From Catenulispora sp. MAP5-51 (GTDB lineage Bacteria; Actinomycetota; Actinomycetes; Streptomycetales; Catenulisporaceae): a DNA stretch of 64,000 nt. Of the stretch, positions 33,401 to 42,811 are shown in pieces. Position numbers and translations under genes: made by a program. A model generated the notes under the pieces. That model had not been told where the DNA came from. It was given only the letters and a program-made list of their open reading frames with translations, and ran no database searches. Position 1 is the first letter of the stretch, and the number at the start of each line of letters is the position of its first letter. The DNA lies in assembly GCF_041261205.1 (NCBI RefSeq), contig NZ_JBGCCH010000023.1, forward strand, positions 1 through 64,000, in the 5' to 3' direction.

Positions 33401-36400
33401 TCACTGCACGATCGACCACACGAAGGTGGCTGTGCCTGACACCCCCGCTCCGTCGGTGGCGGTGACGGTCACGGTGTAGGTCCCCAGCGTCGTTCCGCTG
33501 CCGGAAATCGTGCCGTTGCCGCTGATGCTGATGCCCGGCGGCAACCCGGTGGCGCTGTAGGTGAGCGTGGCCGCGCTGTTGGAATCGACAGCCTGCATCG
33601 GGAACGACACCCCGGTGCCCTTCGGACTGCTGTACCCGAACGGGTTGACCACACCGACCGTCTCCGAACCCGCCACACCCGAGTTCGGCGTGACATTCGC
33701 GCTGACCGCCGTGTTCGCCGACGACACCCCGGCATAGGACGCACCAGCGGCCACCTGCCCGGTCAACGTGTGCGCCAGCGACGTCGAACCAGTCAACGGC
33801 AGGTTGCTGGAGGCATCCCCGACCCGGATCGCATAGCTGCCGGCCTGGGCCTCCCACTGGTTGTCAGTGGCCGACCACGACGCCAGATTGTGAATACTCA
33901 ACGGGAACGTGACTGTCGCACTCTGCCCCGGATTCAGCATCACCCGCTGGAACCCAGCCAACTGATTCGGCGGATCCTGACTGGCGGCCGGATCCCCCAC
34001 ATACATCTGCGCCACTTCCGCACCAGCGACCGATCCGGTGTTGGTCACCGTCGCGGTCACCGTGGCCTGACCATTGGCATTGAAGCCGCCCACAGCCAGG
34101 TTGGAGAAGGAGAACTTGGTGTAGGACAGGCCGAACCCGAACGGGAACGCCGGCGTGATGTTCTGCGACTGATACCAGCGGTACCCGATGTTCACACCCT
34201 CGCTGTACACCGGACCGGTCGGCGTACCCGGCCACTGCGCCGTGGTCTGCGCCGGAACCTGACTCAACGACGACGGGAACGTCACCGGCAACTTGCCCGA
34301 CGGGTTCGCCGCACCGAAGATCAGCGAGGCCACCGCAGCACCGGTCTCCCCACCGCCGTACCAGTTCTCGAACACGCCCGCGACCGAGTTGAGCCACGGC
34401 ATGACCACCGGCGAACCACTGTTGATCACCACGATGGTGTTCGGGTTCACCGCCGCCACATCCGAGATCATCGTCTCGTCGGCCGCCGACAGGTCGAGCG
34501 TCTTCAGGTCGCTCTCCTCGCCCTCCGGCGCGCTGACGTAGATGATCGCGTCGTTCGCCGCCTGGGCCGCGCTCACCGCCTGCGGGATGTCGGTGGTGCC
34601 GTTGTCGTCGCCCTGCGTGTAGGTGACCTTGACGTTCGGCCCGACCGCGTTCTGGATGCCGGTGACCGGCCAGATCGTGTTCGCGCTCGTCACCGTGCCG
34701 CTGCCGCCGCCGGCGATCTCGACGCCGGCGCCGCCGTCGGTCCCGATCACCGCGACGGTCTTGGCGCTGGTCGGGTTCAGAGGCAGCAGGCCGTTGTTCT
34801 TCAGCAGGACCGTGCCTTCCTGGCCCAGTTGCAGCGCCGTCTGCTGGTGCGCGGCCGAGGTGACCGTGTTGGACAGGGAGCCGCTGGCCGGGTTGTCGAA
34901 CATGCCGAACGCGAACATCTGGGTCAGGATCCGGCTGACGGCCGCGTTCACCGCGTACTGGCTCAGGGTGCCGGCCTTGACGGCGTTGGCCAGGTCGGTC
35001 GGGATCGAGCCGGGGAACGGCATCCCGATGTCCATGCCGCCCACGACCGAGGCCACGTTGTTGTAGTCGGCGCCCCAGTCGGAGGTGATGTAGCCGCCGT
35101 AGTCCGCGGCACCGTCGAGGCTCTTGGTCTGCATGTACGAGTTCTGGCACGACGCGCTGCCGTTGACGACCGCGTAGGAGCACATGAACGAGGCCGGCGC
35201 CGACTGCGCGATGGTGGACTCGAACGGAGCCAGGTACAGCTCCTGGAGCGCCTGGTTGCTGACGGTCTCGTTGTTGCCGCCGTTCGGGTACGTCTCCTGG
35301 TCGTAGGCCGCGACGTGCTTGACCATGGCCTGGACGCCCTGGCTCTGCAGACCGCGCACCTGGGCCGAGGTGATCTGGCCGGCCAGGAACGGGTCCTCGC
35401 CGTACGTCTCGTAGGTCCGGCCCCAGCGCGGGTCGCGCACCAGGTTCGTTGTCGGGCCGAGCGAGACGTTCACGCCCTTCCCGGCGAACTCGGCACCCAT
35501 CGCGGTGCCCTCCTGCTGGATCAGCGCCGGGTCCCAGGTGGACGCCGCGGACTCGCCGTCGGGGTAGGCGGTGACCCCGCCGGTCCCGTCGCCGACACCG
35601 GTCGGGCCGTCCTGCATGTTCATCGGCGGGATGCACAGGTTGGGGATGGCGGCGACCTGGCCGATGTACGACGAGCCGCCGTCACCGGAGAGCAGGGTGA
35701 ACTCCTCGGTCTGGTTCATGGTGGTGAGGACCTGCTGGACCCGCTGCGCGACCGGCGCGGTGGAGCCGACCCAGGGGCAGACGCCGTTGCCGCCGTTGCC
35801 GGTGCCGCCGGAGAGCGGGGGCACGTTCGTCAGGCCGTAGACGTCGAACTCGAAGACGGAGTCGCCCCACTGCGTCGCACGCTTGGTGGCGTACATCCGG
35901 ATGTAGCGGGCGGTCGCCGAGAACGTGAACGACTGGCTCCCGCCGGTGGCGGTGGTCGTGGAGTAGACCGTGTTCCAGGCCGTGTTGTCGGTGGACGTCT
36001 GGATCTGGAACGCCGAGGCGTACGCGGCCTCCCAGGACAGCGCGGCGGCGCAGATCGAGGTCTGGGAACCCAGGTCGACCTCCAGCCACTGCGGGTCGCT
36101 GTACGCGCTCTCCCAGCGGGTGCCCGGGTCGCCGTCGGTGGCCGCGGAGGCCAGGTTGCCCGTGGCGGAGTAGGTCGAGGAGGCCGTGGTCGGCTGGTCG
36201 AGGGCGAGGTCCTGGTAGCCGCAGTACTGCGTCGGGCCGCCGCCACCGCCGCCGTTGGTGCCCTGGGCGAAGGACAGGAAGTGGATGTTGAAGCCGGCGG
36301 CGTCCTCGGCGACCGTGAGCGTCTGCGCGCCGGCCGCCAGCGTGACGGTGGCGGTGACGGTGGCCCAGGTCTGATACCCGCCGGTGGCCGGAACGGCGAC

Positions 36401-37402
36401 CGCACCGCTCAGGTTGGCGCCGGTGGAGTCCGCTATGTGCAGCGCGTCGGCGATCGCCGCCGGTGCGGCCACGCGGAAGCTGACGGTGTAGACACCGCTG
36501 GTGGCCACCTGGACCGTGTAGTGGAACCACTGTCCGGCACCGGTCCAGCCCATGTCGTCGGCGCCGCCCGGAGGACTGGTGTCCTGCGTGTCCGCGGTGG
36601 CCTCCAGGTCCACTCCGTCGGTGCGGTAGCTGTTGGCCGAGCCATTTGCTGCGGTGACGTTGTAGGCGACGCCCTGACCGCCGGTGTCGTAGTTGGCGAT
36701 CTGCACCGTGCCGGGCACCGGCGCCGGAGTCCCGCCGAACGGCTTGTCCCCGCTGCCGCCACCGCCACCACTGCTGGTGAGCGTGAAGGCCATGTTGTGG
36801 AAGTTCCAACCGTTCGTGTCCTGCTTCACCGTCAACGTCTGGGTGCCCGCCGGCAGGATCAGACTCGCGGTGACCGTCGCCCACGTCTCATAGCCGCCGG
36901 TGTTCGGCACAGCGACCGAACCGGTCAGATTCGCCCCCGAAGCATCCGCGATGTGCAACGCGTCAGCGATGCCATACGGGGAGGACAAACGGAATGCGAC
37001 GCTGTATGTACCTGCCGTGGCAACACTGACCGTGTAGTTGAACCACTGCCCGGGTGTCGTCCACCCCATGTCATAAGCACCGCCGGCCGAGCTGGTGCCC
37101 GAAGTGTCGGCCGTGGTCTCCAGATCGACGCTGTCGGCGCGATAACTATTGGCGGTGCCATTGGTCGCGGTGACGTTATAAGCGACGCCCTGGCCGCCGG
37201 TGTCGTAGTTCGCGGCCTGCACCAAACCGGGCAGCGCGACCGGCGTGCCGCCGAACGGGCTGCCGGCGGCGGCGTGCGCCTGGCCGGGCAGACCGGCCAG
37301 CGACGCGGCGAACAACGCCCCCGCCGCCAGCAGGGTACGCACTACCGGCCTGGGCCGGCCGCGCGAGGGCGTCGACCCGCGCGCAAGCTTGAGGAGCCTC
37401 AT
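33401..37402 (-). CDS. Secreted GH3 glycosidase with two CBM6, a discoidin and an Ig-like domain
   Basis: The 1333-residue product reads: signal peptide (1-45), CBM6 (about 48-208), CBM6 (about 222-378), F5/8C discoidin (about 395-523), GH3 N domain (about 550-830), GH3 C domain (about 860-1110), fibronectin-III-like domain (about 1140-1215) and a He_PIG Ig-like end (about 1245-1333). The GH3 nucleophile is Asp775 in ITSDWGAD; KH at 695-696 and R657/R662 bind substrate; the candidate acid/base is Glu962 or Glu963 in PEGEESD. Beta-glucosidase or beta-xylosidase activity on plant or microbial polysaccharide is likely. AAGGGA five bases before ATG 37402 supports the start. Confidence 0.93.
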   Translation of the reverse strand: MRLLKLARGSTPSRGRPRPVVRTLLAAGALFAASLAGLPGQAHAAAGSPFGGTPVALPGLVQAANYDTGGQGVAYNVTATNGTANSYRADSVDLETTADTSGTSSAGGAYDMGWTTPGQWFNYTVSVATAGTYSVAFRLSSPYGIADALHIADASGANLTGSVAVPNTGGYETWATVTASLILPAGTQTLTVKQDTNGWNFHNMAFTLTSSGGGGGSGDKPFGGTPAPVPGTVQIANYDTGGQGVAYNVTAANGSANSYRTDGVDLEATADTQDTSPPGGADDMGWTGAGQWFHYTVQVATSGVYTVSFRVAAPAAIADALHIADSTGANLSGAVAVPATGGYQTWATVTATVTLAAGAQTLTVAEDAAGFNIHFLSFAQGTNGGGGGGPTQYCGYQDLALDQPTTASSTYSATGNLASAATDGDPGTRWESAYSDPQWLEVDLGSQTSICAAALSWEAAYASAFQIQTSTDNTAWNTVYSTTTATGGSQSFTFSATARYIRMYATKRATQWGDSVFEFDVYGLTNVPPLSGGTGNGGNGVCPWVGSTAPVAQRVQQVLTTMNQTEEFTLLSGDGGSSYIGQVAAIPNLCIPPMNMQDGPTGVGDGTGGVTAYPDGESAASTWDPALIQQEGTAMGAEFAGKGVNVSLGPTTNLVRDPRWGRTYETYGEDPFLAGQITSAQVRGLQSQGVQAMVKHVAAYDQETYPNGGNNETVSNQALQELYLAPFESTIAQSAPASFMCSYAVVNGSASCQNSYMQTKSLDGAADYGGYITSDWGADYNNVASVVGGMDIGMPFPGSIPTDLANAVKAGTLSQYAVNAAVSRILTQMFAFGMFDNPASGSLSNTVTSAAHQQTALQLGQEGTVLLKNNGLLPLNPTSAKTVAVIGTDGGAGVEIAGGGSGTVTSANTIWPVTGIQNAVGPNVKVTYTQGDDNGTTDIPQAVSAAQAANDAIIYVSAPEGEESDLKTLDLSAADETMISDVAAVNPNTIVVINSGSPVVMPWLNSVAGVFENWYGGGETGAAVASLIFGAANPSGKLPVTFPSSLSQVPAQTTAQWPGTPTGPVYSEGVNIGYRWYQSQNITPAFPFGFGLSYTKFSFSNLAVGGFNANGQATVTATVTNTGSVAGAEVAQMYVGDPAASQDPPNQLAGFQRVMLNPGQSATVTFPLSIHNLASWSATDNQWEAQAGSYAIRVGDASSNLPLTGSTSLAHTLTGQVAAGASYAGVSSANTAVSANVTPNSGVAGSETVGVVNPFGYSSPKGTGVSFPMQAVDSNSAATLTYSATGLPPGISISGNGTISGSGTTLGTYTVTVTATDGAGVSGTATFVWSIVQ

Positions 37403-37475
37403 TGCAGTCCCTTCAGTCCTCTGAGCTAACAGATGGCAGGGAGGGCGCCCTCGTCCGGCTTGAATATTGCGCGCG

Positions 37476-37544
37476 GGTTAACCACTGTCAATGAAGAACC
37501 GGTTCCGGAACCGATCCCGTAACCGCATCCGTTACCGGTTCCGG
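37476..37544. promoter_or_regulatory. Palindromes upstream of the GH3 gene
   Basis: The region has an 8-bp palindrome ggttaacc (37476-37483), a 14-bp palindrome cggttccggaaccg (37500-37513) and a second copy of accggttccgg (37534-37544, first at 37498-37508). It lies upstream of the GH3 start in the gap to the next gene, where a sugar-responsive repressor could bind. Confidence 0.45.
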
Positions 37545-37580
37545 CCTGCGCGAAGTTGCGCAACCGGACCAACCTGGGAA

Positions 37581-39092
37581 TCAGCCGACGAGGAAGGACG
37601 TCCGGCTGCTCAGCGCGGGCCCGAGGGTGAACAGCCCGGTCGTGGCGAGCAGCATCACCGCCAAACCGAGCCCGGTGAACGCGATCCCGCTGCGCGCCAG
37701 CCGGCGGCGGCTCGCCACGACAGCGAGGCACGCGATCGCCCACGGCAGGAAGCTCAGCGCGTACCGGCCCGCGACGACCGCGAAGTAGCGTCCGCTCGAG
37801 GCGAACACCTGGGTCTCCACGACGACCGCGACCGCCGAGATGCCGACCGCGGTGCCGACGCCCAGCTGCCAGCTCCAGGAGCGCACGCGGCTGGTGGCCA
37901 TCAGCGCGAAGGGCGCGGCGCCGAGCACCACGCACAGCAGCGTCGCCCAGATCACCACCGATTCGCCGTTGACGTTGTCGGCCAGCCAGTAGTTGGTCGT
38001 CAGGTGCTGGAAGGTGCCGAACAGGTTGCTGAGCAGGTCGCCGGCCGCGGATCCGGCCAGCGGCAGACTGTCGGCCAGGTTCGGGTTCACCCAGCCGGCC
38101 TGGCCGCGTCCGCTCTGGAACACCGTCCAGCCGCCGTAGACCAGACAGAAGGCGACCGCGACCGCGAGCGCCATCCGCCCGGTGCGCAGCGCGGCGCCCC
38201 GGTCGCCGCGCCGCCAGGCCCCCACCGCGAGGACCACCGCGAACCCGCCGACCACCAGCATCGGCACGCCGTTCAGGATCTTCGTCCCGGCGGCCAGCGC
38301 CGTGACGGCGAACGGCAGAACCCAGCCGGTCCGGCCCTGCACGATCATCCGGGCCAGCACGTACAGCGCTGCCGCCCCGCACAGCGCGGACGGCGCGTCG
38401 CTGGTCAGGGAACTGGCGGCGGCCAGCACGCCGGGGCACAGCGGCAGCAGCACCGCGCCCAAGCAGGCGTACCGCTGCTCCACCTCGAAGGCCCGCAGCG
38501 CGAGATACAGCACGAGCATCCCGGCGAACAACCACAGCGCCCCGACGACCCGGCCGGCGGTGATGAAGTCGTGCGCACCCGGCACCAGCGGGCTCAGCGC
38601 CCGGCTCAGACAGCCGGTGACCAGGTAGTACAGCGGCGGGTCGCCGAACGTGTAGTCCTGCGCGTCGGCCTGGAAGTCGTCGCTGAATCCCGCGGCGCAG
38701 TCCGCCGAGGACACCGCGGCGCCCAGATCGTGGCAGTACCACTCGTAGCGGATCTCGGCGTCGACGACCCCGCCCTTGGCCGGCACATGCCCGTGCGCGA
38801 CCTGGTAGGCGTAGTCGGCGTGCGCGGCCTCGTCGACGATCGACAACTGCGGCGCCCGGGCCACCACGAGCACCACCAGCGAACCGGCGACGGCCAGCAT
38901 CACCAGCACGATCGGCAGCACCCGGCGCAACGGCTCGCCGAGAAGGAGGCCGAGACCGGCGAACGGCCGGGCGGCCGTCCGCGGTCGGGGCACCGTCGCG
39001 ACGACGGCCGTGGCCGCGGTGGCGTTGAGCCGCCGCAGGCCAAGACCGCCGCCGACCGGAAGACCGTTTTCATGCACTCGCATCCTGTGCAT
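37581..39092 (-). CDS. GT-C/DUF2142-like membrane protein
   Basis: A 503-residue polytopic membrane protein with about 11-12 hydrophobic segments. The first periplasmic loop holds QLSIVDEAAHADYAYQVAHG, where the acidic pair after the first helix is the expected site of a GT-C glycosyltransferase, and YTFGDPPLYYLVTG further on matches the DUF2142/PMT-like pattern. It probably transfers a sugar from a polyprenyl-phosphate donor outside the membrane. The N-terminal 50 residues before the first helix are low-complexity and the exact start (ATG 39092) is uncertain. Confidence 0.65.
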   Translation of the reverse strand: MHRMRVHENGLPVGGGLGLRRLNATAATAVVATVPRPRTAARPFAGLGLLLGEPLRRVLPIVLVMLAVAGSLVVLVVARAPQLSIVDEAAHADYAYQVAHGHVPAKGGVVDAEIRYEWYCHDLGAAVSSADCAAGFSDDFQADAQDYTFGDPPLYYLVTGCLSRALSPLVPGAHDFITAGRVVGALWLFAGMLVLYLALRAFEVEQRYACLGAVLLPLCPGVLAAASSLTSDAPSALCGAAALYVLARMIVQGRTGWVLPFAVTALAAGTKILNGVPMLVVGGFAVVLAVGAWRRGDRGAALRTGRMALAVAVAFCLVYGGWTVFQSGRGQAGWVNPNLADSLPLAGSAAGDLLSNLFGTFQHLTTNYWLADNVNGESVVIWATLLCVVLGAAPFALMATSRVRSWSWQLGVGTAVGISAVAVVVETQVFASSGRYFAVVAGRYALSFLPWAIACLAVVASRRRLARSGIAFTGLGLAVMLLATTGLFTLGPALSSRTSFLVG

Positions 39093-39157
39093 GGTGGAAC
39101 CCGGTCTTTAAGCCGCCGTGAATGATTCCTGAGGAAAACCTACGGACGGCACTCGCC

Positions 39158-40414
39158 TCAGCGGCCCTTCTCCGGGTAGAAGTCGGCCACGTCGAGGTAG
39201 ATCGGCATCCGGTAGAACAGCCAGCTCGGCTGCACACCCGGGGCGTAGGTGAAGGGCTTGCCCGCGAACAGGTCGTCGAGCACGTTCTCGCTGGCCGCGC
39301 GGCCGCGCAGGTACTGGCGGTCGAGCATGAAGGGCAGTCCCTGGGAGGCCAGCTCGTTCGGCTGGTCCATCACCTGGAAGTGCAGGTGCGGCGCGGTGGT
39401 GTTGCCGCTGTTGCCGACCTGGCCGATGGTCTGGCCGGCGCGGAGGTGTTCGCCGACGTGGACGTGCGCGAGGACGCTGCCGGGCACCATGTGCGCGTAG
39501 AGCGCGTAGTAGACGCGGCCCGCATAGGTGAACTTCTCGATGACGTGGTTGCCGGCGAAGTCCGTCAGCGGGAGCGTCCCGAGCGGCGGCTCGATCGTCG
39601 GCACCTGGTTCGGCAGGCCGTCGACGGCCACGACCACCTCGCCGTCGACGGCCGCCATGACCGGGGCGCCGTAGTAGGCGTAGCTGGACAGCTTGGTCGG
39701 GTCGCCGGTGAACAGCCGGTTCTGGTCGTCCAGCTTGATCCAGTCGATCGCGGCGCGCTCGGGGAAGTTCTGGCCGCCGTTGAGCGGGTTCACCGCTCCG
39801 CGGTGCGCGGTGAGGACCGAGCAGCAGCCGTTCGCGTCGAACCAGCGCGTCCCGCTCAGCGGCGGCTGGATGACCGGCGCGGGGACGCCCGACACCGGGG
39901 TGCGCGCCACGGTGACCGTGACGTCGGCCGGGACCAGGCCGCCGGCCTGCGGTTCGGGATAGGTGATGCGCACCTTGTTGACGAGGTCGCGGGGGACGGC
40001 CAGGCCGGCGCCGACCGTGGCGTCCATGAAGACGATCCCCTCCTGCCCCGGACCGATGACCGCCGCGGCGCTCGGCGCTCCGCCGATCGAGGCGATCTTG
40101 AAGCGGGCCGCGACGTCCGCGCCCGACAGCGAGTCGAGCACCCGAGACTGGTCGGCCGCGTCCAGCGCCTGCACGGAGGCGACGGTCGCCGGATCGGTCC
40201 CGTAGTTCACCATCAGCAACTCGTAGGCCAGGTGCGTCAGGCCGTCGGTGCCGAGCACTTGCGTCGGCTCGATGCTGGCCGCCACCGAAACGGCGGTGAC
40301 CTGGACGGCAGGGACCTGCGGGGCCGACCGGGCCACCGCCACGGCCACGGCCGGAGTGCTGCTGAGCAGCCCGAGGGCTCCGGCGATCAGGCACGAGCTG
40401 AGGGTTCTCCGCAT
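39158..40414 (-). CDS. Secreted M23 (LytM-type) metallopeptidase
   Basis: The 418-residue protein has a signal peptide (about 1-25), an unassigned beta-rich region (about 35-185) and a C-terminal LytM/M23 domain with the zinc-binding pattern: His in HRGAVNPLNGG with Asp in AAIDWIKL, and APHLHFQV (HxH). The GNHVIEKFT and YYALYAHMVPGSVLA segments are usual for M23. Such enzymes cut peptidoglycan cross-bridges or glycine-rich peptides. It follows no obvious operon partner; the GntR gene lies 65 bp upstream in the same direction. Confidence 0.85.
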   Translation of the reverse strand: MRRTLSSCLIAGALGLLSSTPAVAVAVARSAPQVPAVQVTAVSVAASIEPTQVLGTDGLTHLAYELLMVNYGTDPATVASVQALDAADQSRVLDSLSGADVAARFKIASIGGAPSAAAVIGPGQEGIVFMDATVGAGLAVPRDLVNKVRITYPEPQAGGLVPADVTVTVARTPVSGVPAPVIQPPLSGTRWFDANGCCSVLTAHRGAVNPLNGGQNFPERAAIDWIKLDDQNRLFTGDPTKLSSYAYYGAPVMAAVDGEVVVAVDGLPNQVPTIEPPLGTLPLTDFAGNHVIEKFTYAGRVYYALYAHMVPGSVLAHVHVGEHLRAGQTIGQVGNSGNTTAPHLHFQVMDQPNELASQGLPFMLDRQYLRGRAASENVLDDLFAGKPFTYAPGVQPSWLFYRMPIYLDVADFYPEKGR

Positions 40415-40478
40415 GTTCTTCCCTGAAGTCGGTTCCTGAACGGAACGTCCGATGACGGGGAGAACGTACGGGGGCTGA

Positions 40479-41249
40479 TCACCGCTGCCCGGTCTTTGAT
40501 CCGACCGTGGGAGTGTCGGGGCGCTCCGGTGTGACGACCGCGAACTCGACCTTCAGCGCGTAGCGGTCCGCGACGTAGGAGCTGACGGTGTGCTCGACCG
40601 GGTTGCCGTCCTGATCGTGGATGGTCCGGGTCTCGACGAGCATCGGCGTGCCGGGGGTGACGCCGAGGTCGACGGCGTCGTCGCCGGCGGTGCGCGCGGT
40701 GAGGAGCGAGGAGCCGAGCGTCGGCAGGACGCCGAGGCGGCGCAAGGCGTTGTGCAGCGACCCGGTTTCCAGGTCGGTGGTGAGCAGGGCGTCCAGAACC
40801 GCCGGGAAGACGGCGTGTTCGACCGCGATCGGCAGGTCGTCGAAGAGCCGGATCCGGCTGATGGCGACCACCTCGGCCGGGTCCGGGGCGCCGTCGGGAC
40901 CGGGCCACAGGAGCGCCGCCTCCTGCGGGGAGGCCGGCCGCCGCTCGGCCCGCAGCACGCGCGAGCGCGGGGTGTGGCCGGCGGCCAGGGCCTGGTCGTG
41001 GAAGCTGAGCAGGGTGCCGACGGGCCGCTGAGCGGCGGCTTTGCGCACGAAGCTGCCGCGGCCGGGCACGCGTTCGAGGAGGCCGTCGCGCTCCAGACCC
41101 AACAGCGCCGCGCGCACGGTCATCCGCGAGACGCCGAACTCCTCGGCCAGCCGCGGCTCGGAGGGGAACGGCTCCCCGTCGGCGGCGGCGTCCAGGCGGC
41201 GGCGCAGCTGCCGCTCGATGCGCTCGTACAGCGGTCGCGGTGTCGCCAT
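40479..41249 (-). CDS. GntR/HutC-family regulator, likely controlling deoC
   Basis: The 256-residue protein has an N-terminal winged HTH (about 5-70; YERIERQLRRRLDAA, PSEPRLAEEFGVSRMTVRAAL) and a C-terminal UTRA effector domain (about 90-240; LAISRIRLFDDLPIAVEH, VEHTVSSYVADRYALKVEF). HutC regulators sense small metabolites. It is divergent from deoC, and an inverted repeat aagctgt/acagctt with two ctgtatag words sits between them. Confidence 0.88.
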   Translation of the reverse strand: MATPRPLYERIERQLRRRLDAAADGEPFPSEPRLAEEFGVSRMTVRAALLGLERDGLLERVPGRGSFVRKAAAQRPVGTLLSFHDQALAAGHTPRSRVLRAERRPASPQEAALLWPGPDGAPDPAEVVAISRIRLFDDLPIAVEHAVFPAVLDALLTTDLETGSLHNALRRLGVLPTLGSSLLTARTAGDDAVDLGVTPGTPMLVETRTIHDQDGNPVEHTVSSYVADRYALKVEFAVVTPERPDTPTVGSKTGQR

Positions 41250-41318
41250 GACCGGTGCACACCTCCCAGTGAGAAGCGGGTGAAGCCCGAGAAGCCAGAG
41301 AAGCCAGAAAATTCATGG

Positions 41319-41345
41319 AAGCTGTATAGGCTGTATAGACAGCTT
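41319..41345. promoter_or_regulatory. Inverted repeat between GntR regulator and deoC
   Basis: aagctgt (41319-41325) and acagctt (41339-41345) are separated by 13 bases, and ctgtatag occurs twice within (41322-41329, 41331-41338). GntR/HutC operators follow a GT-N-TA-N-AC pattern, and gtatagac here fits. AT-rich for this genome, 29 bases before the deoC start codon. Confidence 0.6.
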
Positions 41346-41373
41346 ACACCGATCATCCTCGAAGGAGGACCCC

Positions 41374-42111
41374 ATGTCTGTCACCTCGCTCGATGTCCCG
41401 CGCTGGACCGGCCCGCTGCCCACCCGCGCCGCCGTGGCGAAGATGGTCGACCACTCGCTGCTGCGCCCCGAGCTGACCCCGGCCGACGTCGAGGCCGGCC
41501 TGGCCGTCGCGCTGGAGCAGCGGACGGCGTCGGCGTGCGTGCGCCCCGGCGACGTCGCGACGGCCGCGAAAGCGCTGCGCGGCAGCGACGTGGCCGTCGG
41601 CACCGTCGTCGGCTTCCCGCACGGCAGCAGCACCACCGCGACAAAGGTCTTCGAAACCCGCGAGCTGGTCTCCCTGGGCGCCCAGGAGATCGACATGGTG
41701 ATCGACATCGGCCGCCTGCGGGCCGGCGACACCGCCTTCACCCGCGCCGAGATCGCCGCCGTCGTCGAGGCCGCCGAAGGGCATCCGGTCAAGGTGATCT
41801 TCGAGAACTTCTACCTCACCGACCAGGAGAAGACCGCCGGCTGCCAGGCCGCCGAGGCCGCGGGCGCGGCGTACGTCAAGACCAGCACCGGGTTCGCCGG
41901 CGGCGGCGCGACCGCCGCCGACATCGCCCTGATGCGGCGCACGGTCTCGCCCGCGGTGCGGATCAAGGCCGCCGGCGGCGTGCGCACACTGGACGCCTTG
42001 CTGCTGCTGCACAGCCTGGGCGCCACCCGCTTCGGCGCCACCACCACCGTGTCGATGTTGGACGACCTGGACCGCCGGATCGCCGATTCCGGTTCCGCCC
42101 TCATCGACTGA
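41374..42111 (+). CDS. deoC: Deoxyribose-phosphate aldolase
   Basis: DeoC splits 2-deoxyribose 5-phosphate to glyceraldehyde 3-phosphate and acetaldehyde in nucleoside salvage. The 245-residue TIM-barrel protein has the Schiff-base Lys169 in AAYVKTSTGF, the relay Lys198 in RIKAAGGVR and EIDMVIDIG (105-113). GAAGGAGG six bases before ATG 41374 decides the start. No deoA/deoB neighbour is present. Regulation by the divergent GntR protein is likely. Confidence 0.94.
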   Translation: MSVTSLDVPRWTGPLPTRAAVAKMVDHSLLRPELTPADVEAGLAVALEQRTASACVRPGDVATAAKALRGSDVAVGTVVGFPHGSSTTATKVFETRELVSLGAQEIDMVIDIGRLRAGDTAFTRAEIAAVVEAAEGHPVKVIFENFYLTDQEKTAGCQAAEAAGAAYVKTSTGFAGGGATAADIALMRRTVSPAVRIKAAGGVRTLDALLLLHSLGATRFGATTTVSMLDDLDRRIADSGSALID

Positions 42112-42308
42112 AGTCACCATGTCGTCGGCGACCGCGGGCTGACGCTCCGGGGTGAGCCGGTGATGCCCTGCTGAGCTGAGCCTGGTTAGCCTGAGCTGGA
42201 TCCGGGGATCCGGAGCGCTGCCGGCTGGGGCCGCCGAGTCACGGCCGGCAGTGCGAAGCCCGCCACGCCGCGGACACCGCCGACTGCCGAAGCCGAACAG
42301 GAGCGCTC

Positions 42309-42773
42309 ATGCCCTACACCGTGGATTTCGAGAACGTGTCCACCATCGGCCTGGAATCGTCCCCGGTCGCGGACGCCCTCGCGGGACTGCGCGCCAACGA
42401 GGCGCGCTACTTCAAGAACAAGTACGACCATGTGTTCACCGTCAGCCCGGCCGACGAGGCGCCGGAGGTGCTCGAGTGGGTGAAGCGGATCCTGTCCGAG
42501 GAACGCGAGATCGTCATCGGCTCCCGGCCGCTGGAAGTGACCGCCTTCGAGGTGGAGGGCATCCGGATGGCCTACGTGTTCTACGAGTCCGGCCTGTCGA
42601 TCAACGTCATGTACACCATCGCGGACGCCGGGAAGCGCGCCGTCGGGTTCAAGCTCTCCGAAGGCATGGAGGTCCCCGAGGAACTCGAGCCGCGCTTCAA
42701 GTTCGCCCGGCAGAAGTCGAAGCTGGCCGGGGTGATCCGGGGGTCGTTCTTCGTGATCAAGGGCGAGTACTGA
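42309..42773 (+). CDS. Conserved actinobacterial protein, unknown function
   Basis: The 154-residue soluble protein (MPYTVDFENVSTIGLESS..., GLRANEARYFKNKYDHVF, FKFARQKSKLAGVIRGSFF) has normal composition and well-conserved-looking blocks. I recall close relatives in Streptomyces that databases sometimes label phage tail protein, but I see no tail-fold feature to support that. AGGAG six to seven bases before ATG 42309 supports the start. It is followed by the FHA-ABC gene and could be part of the same unit. Confidence 0.7.
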   Translation: MPYTVDFENVSTIGLESSPVADALAGLRANEARYFKNKYDHVFTVSPADEAPEVLEWVKRILSEEREIVIGSRPLEVTAFEVEGIRMAYVFYESGLSINVMYTIADAGKRAVGFKLSEGMEVPEELEPRFKFARQKSKLAGVIRGSFFVIKGEY

Positions 42774-42811
42774 AGCGGCGGTCCCCCGCCGCCGGGGCTA
42801 GGCTCGTACCT

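Noticed and set aside
33770-37429. A 1219-codon open frame opposite the GH3 gene
   Set aside because: It is the antisense of a GH3 gene with clear domains and motifs; its product is Arg/Gly/Val rich with no domains, a normal effect of high GC.
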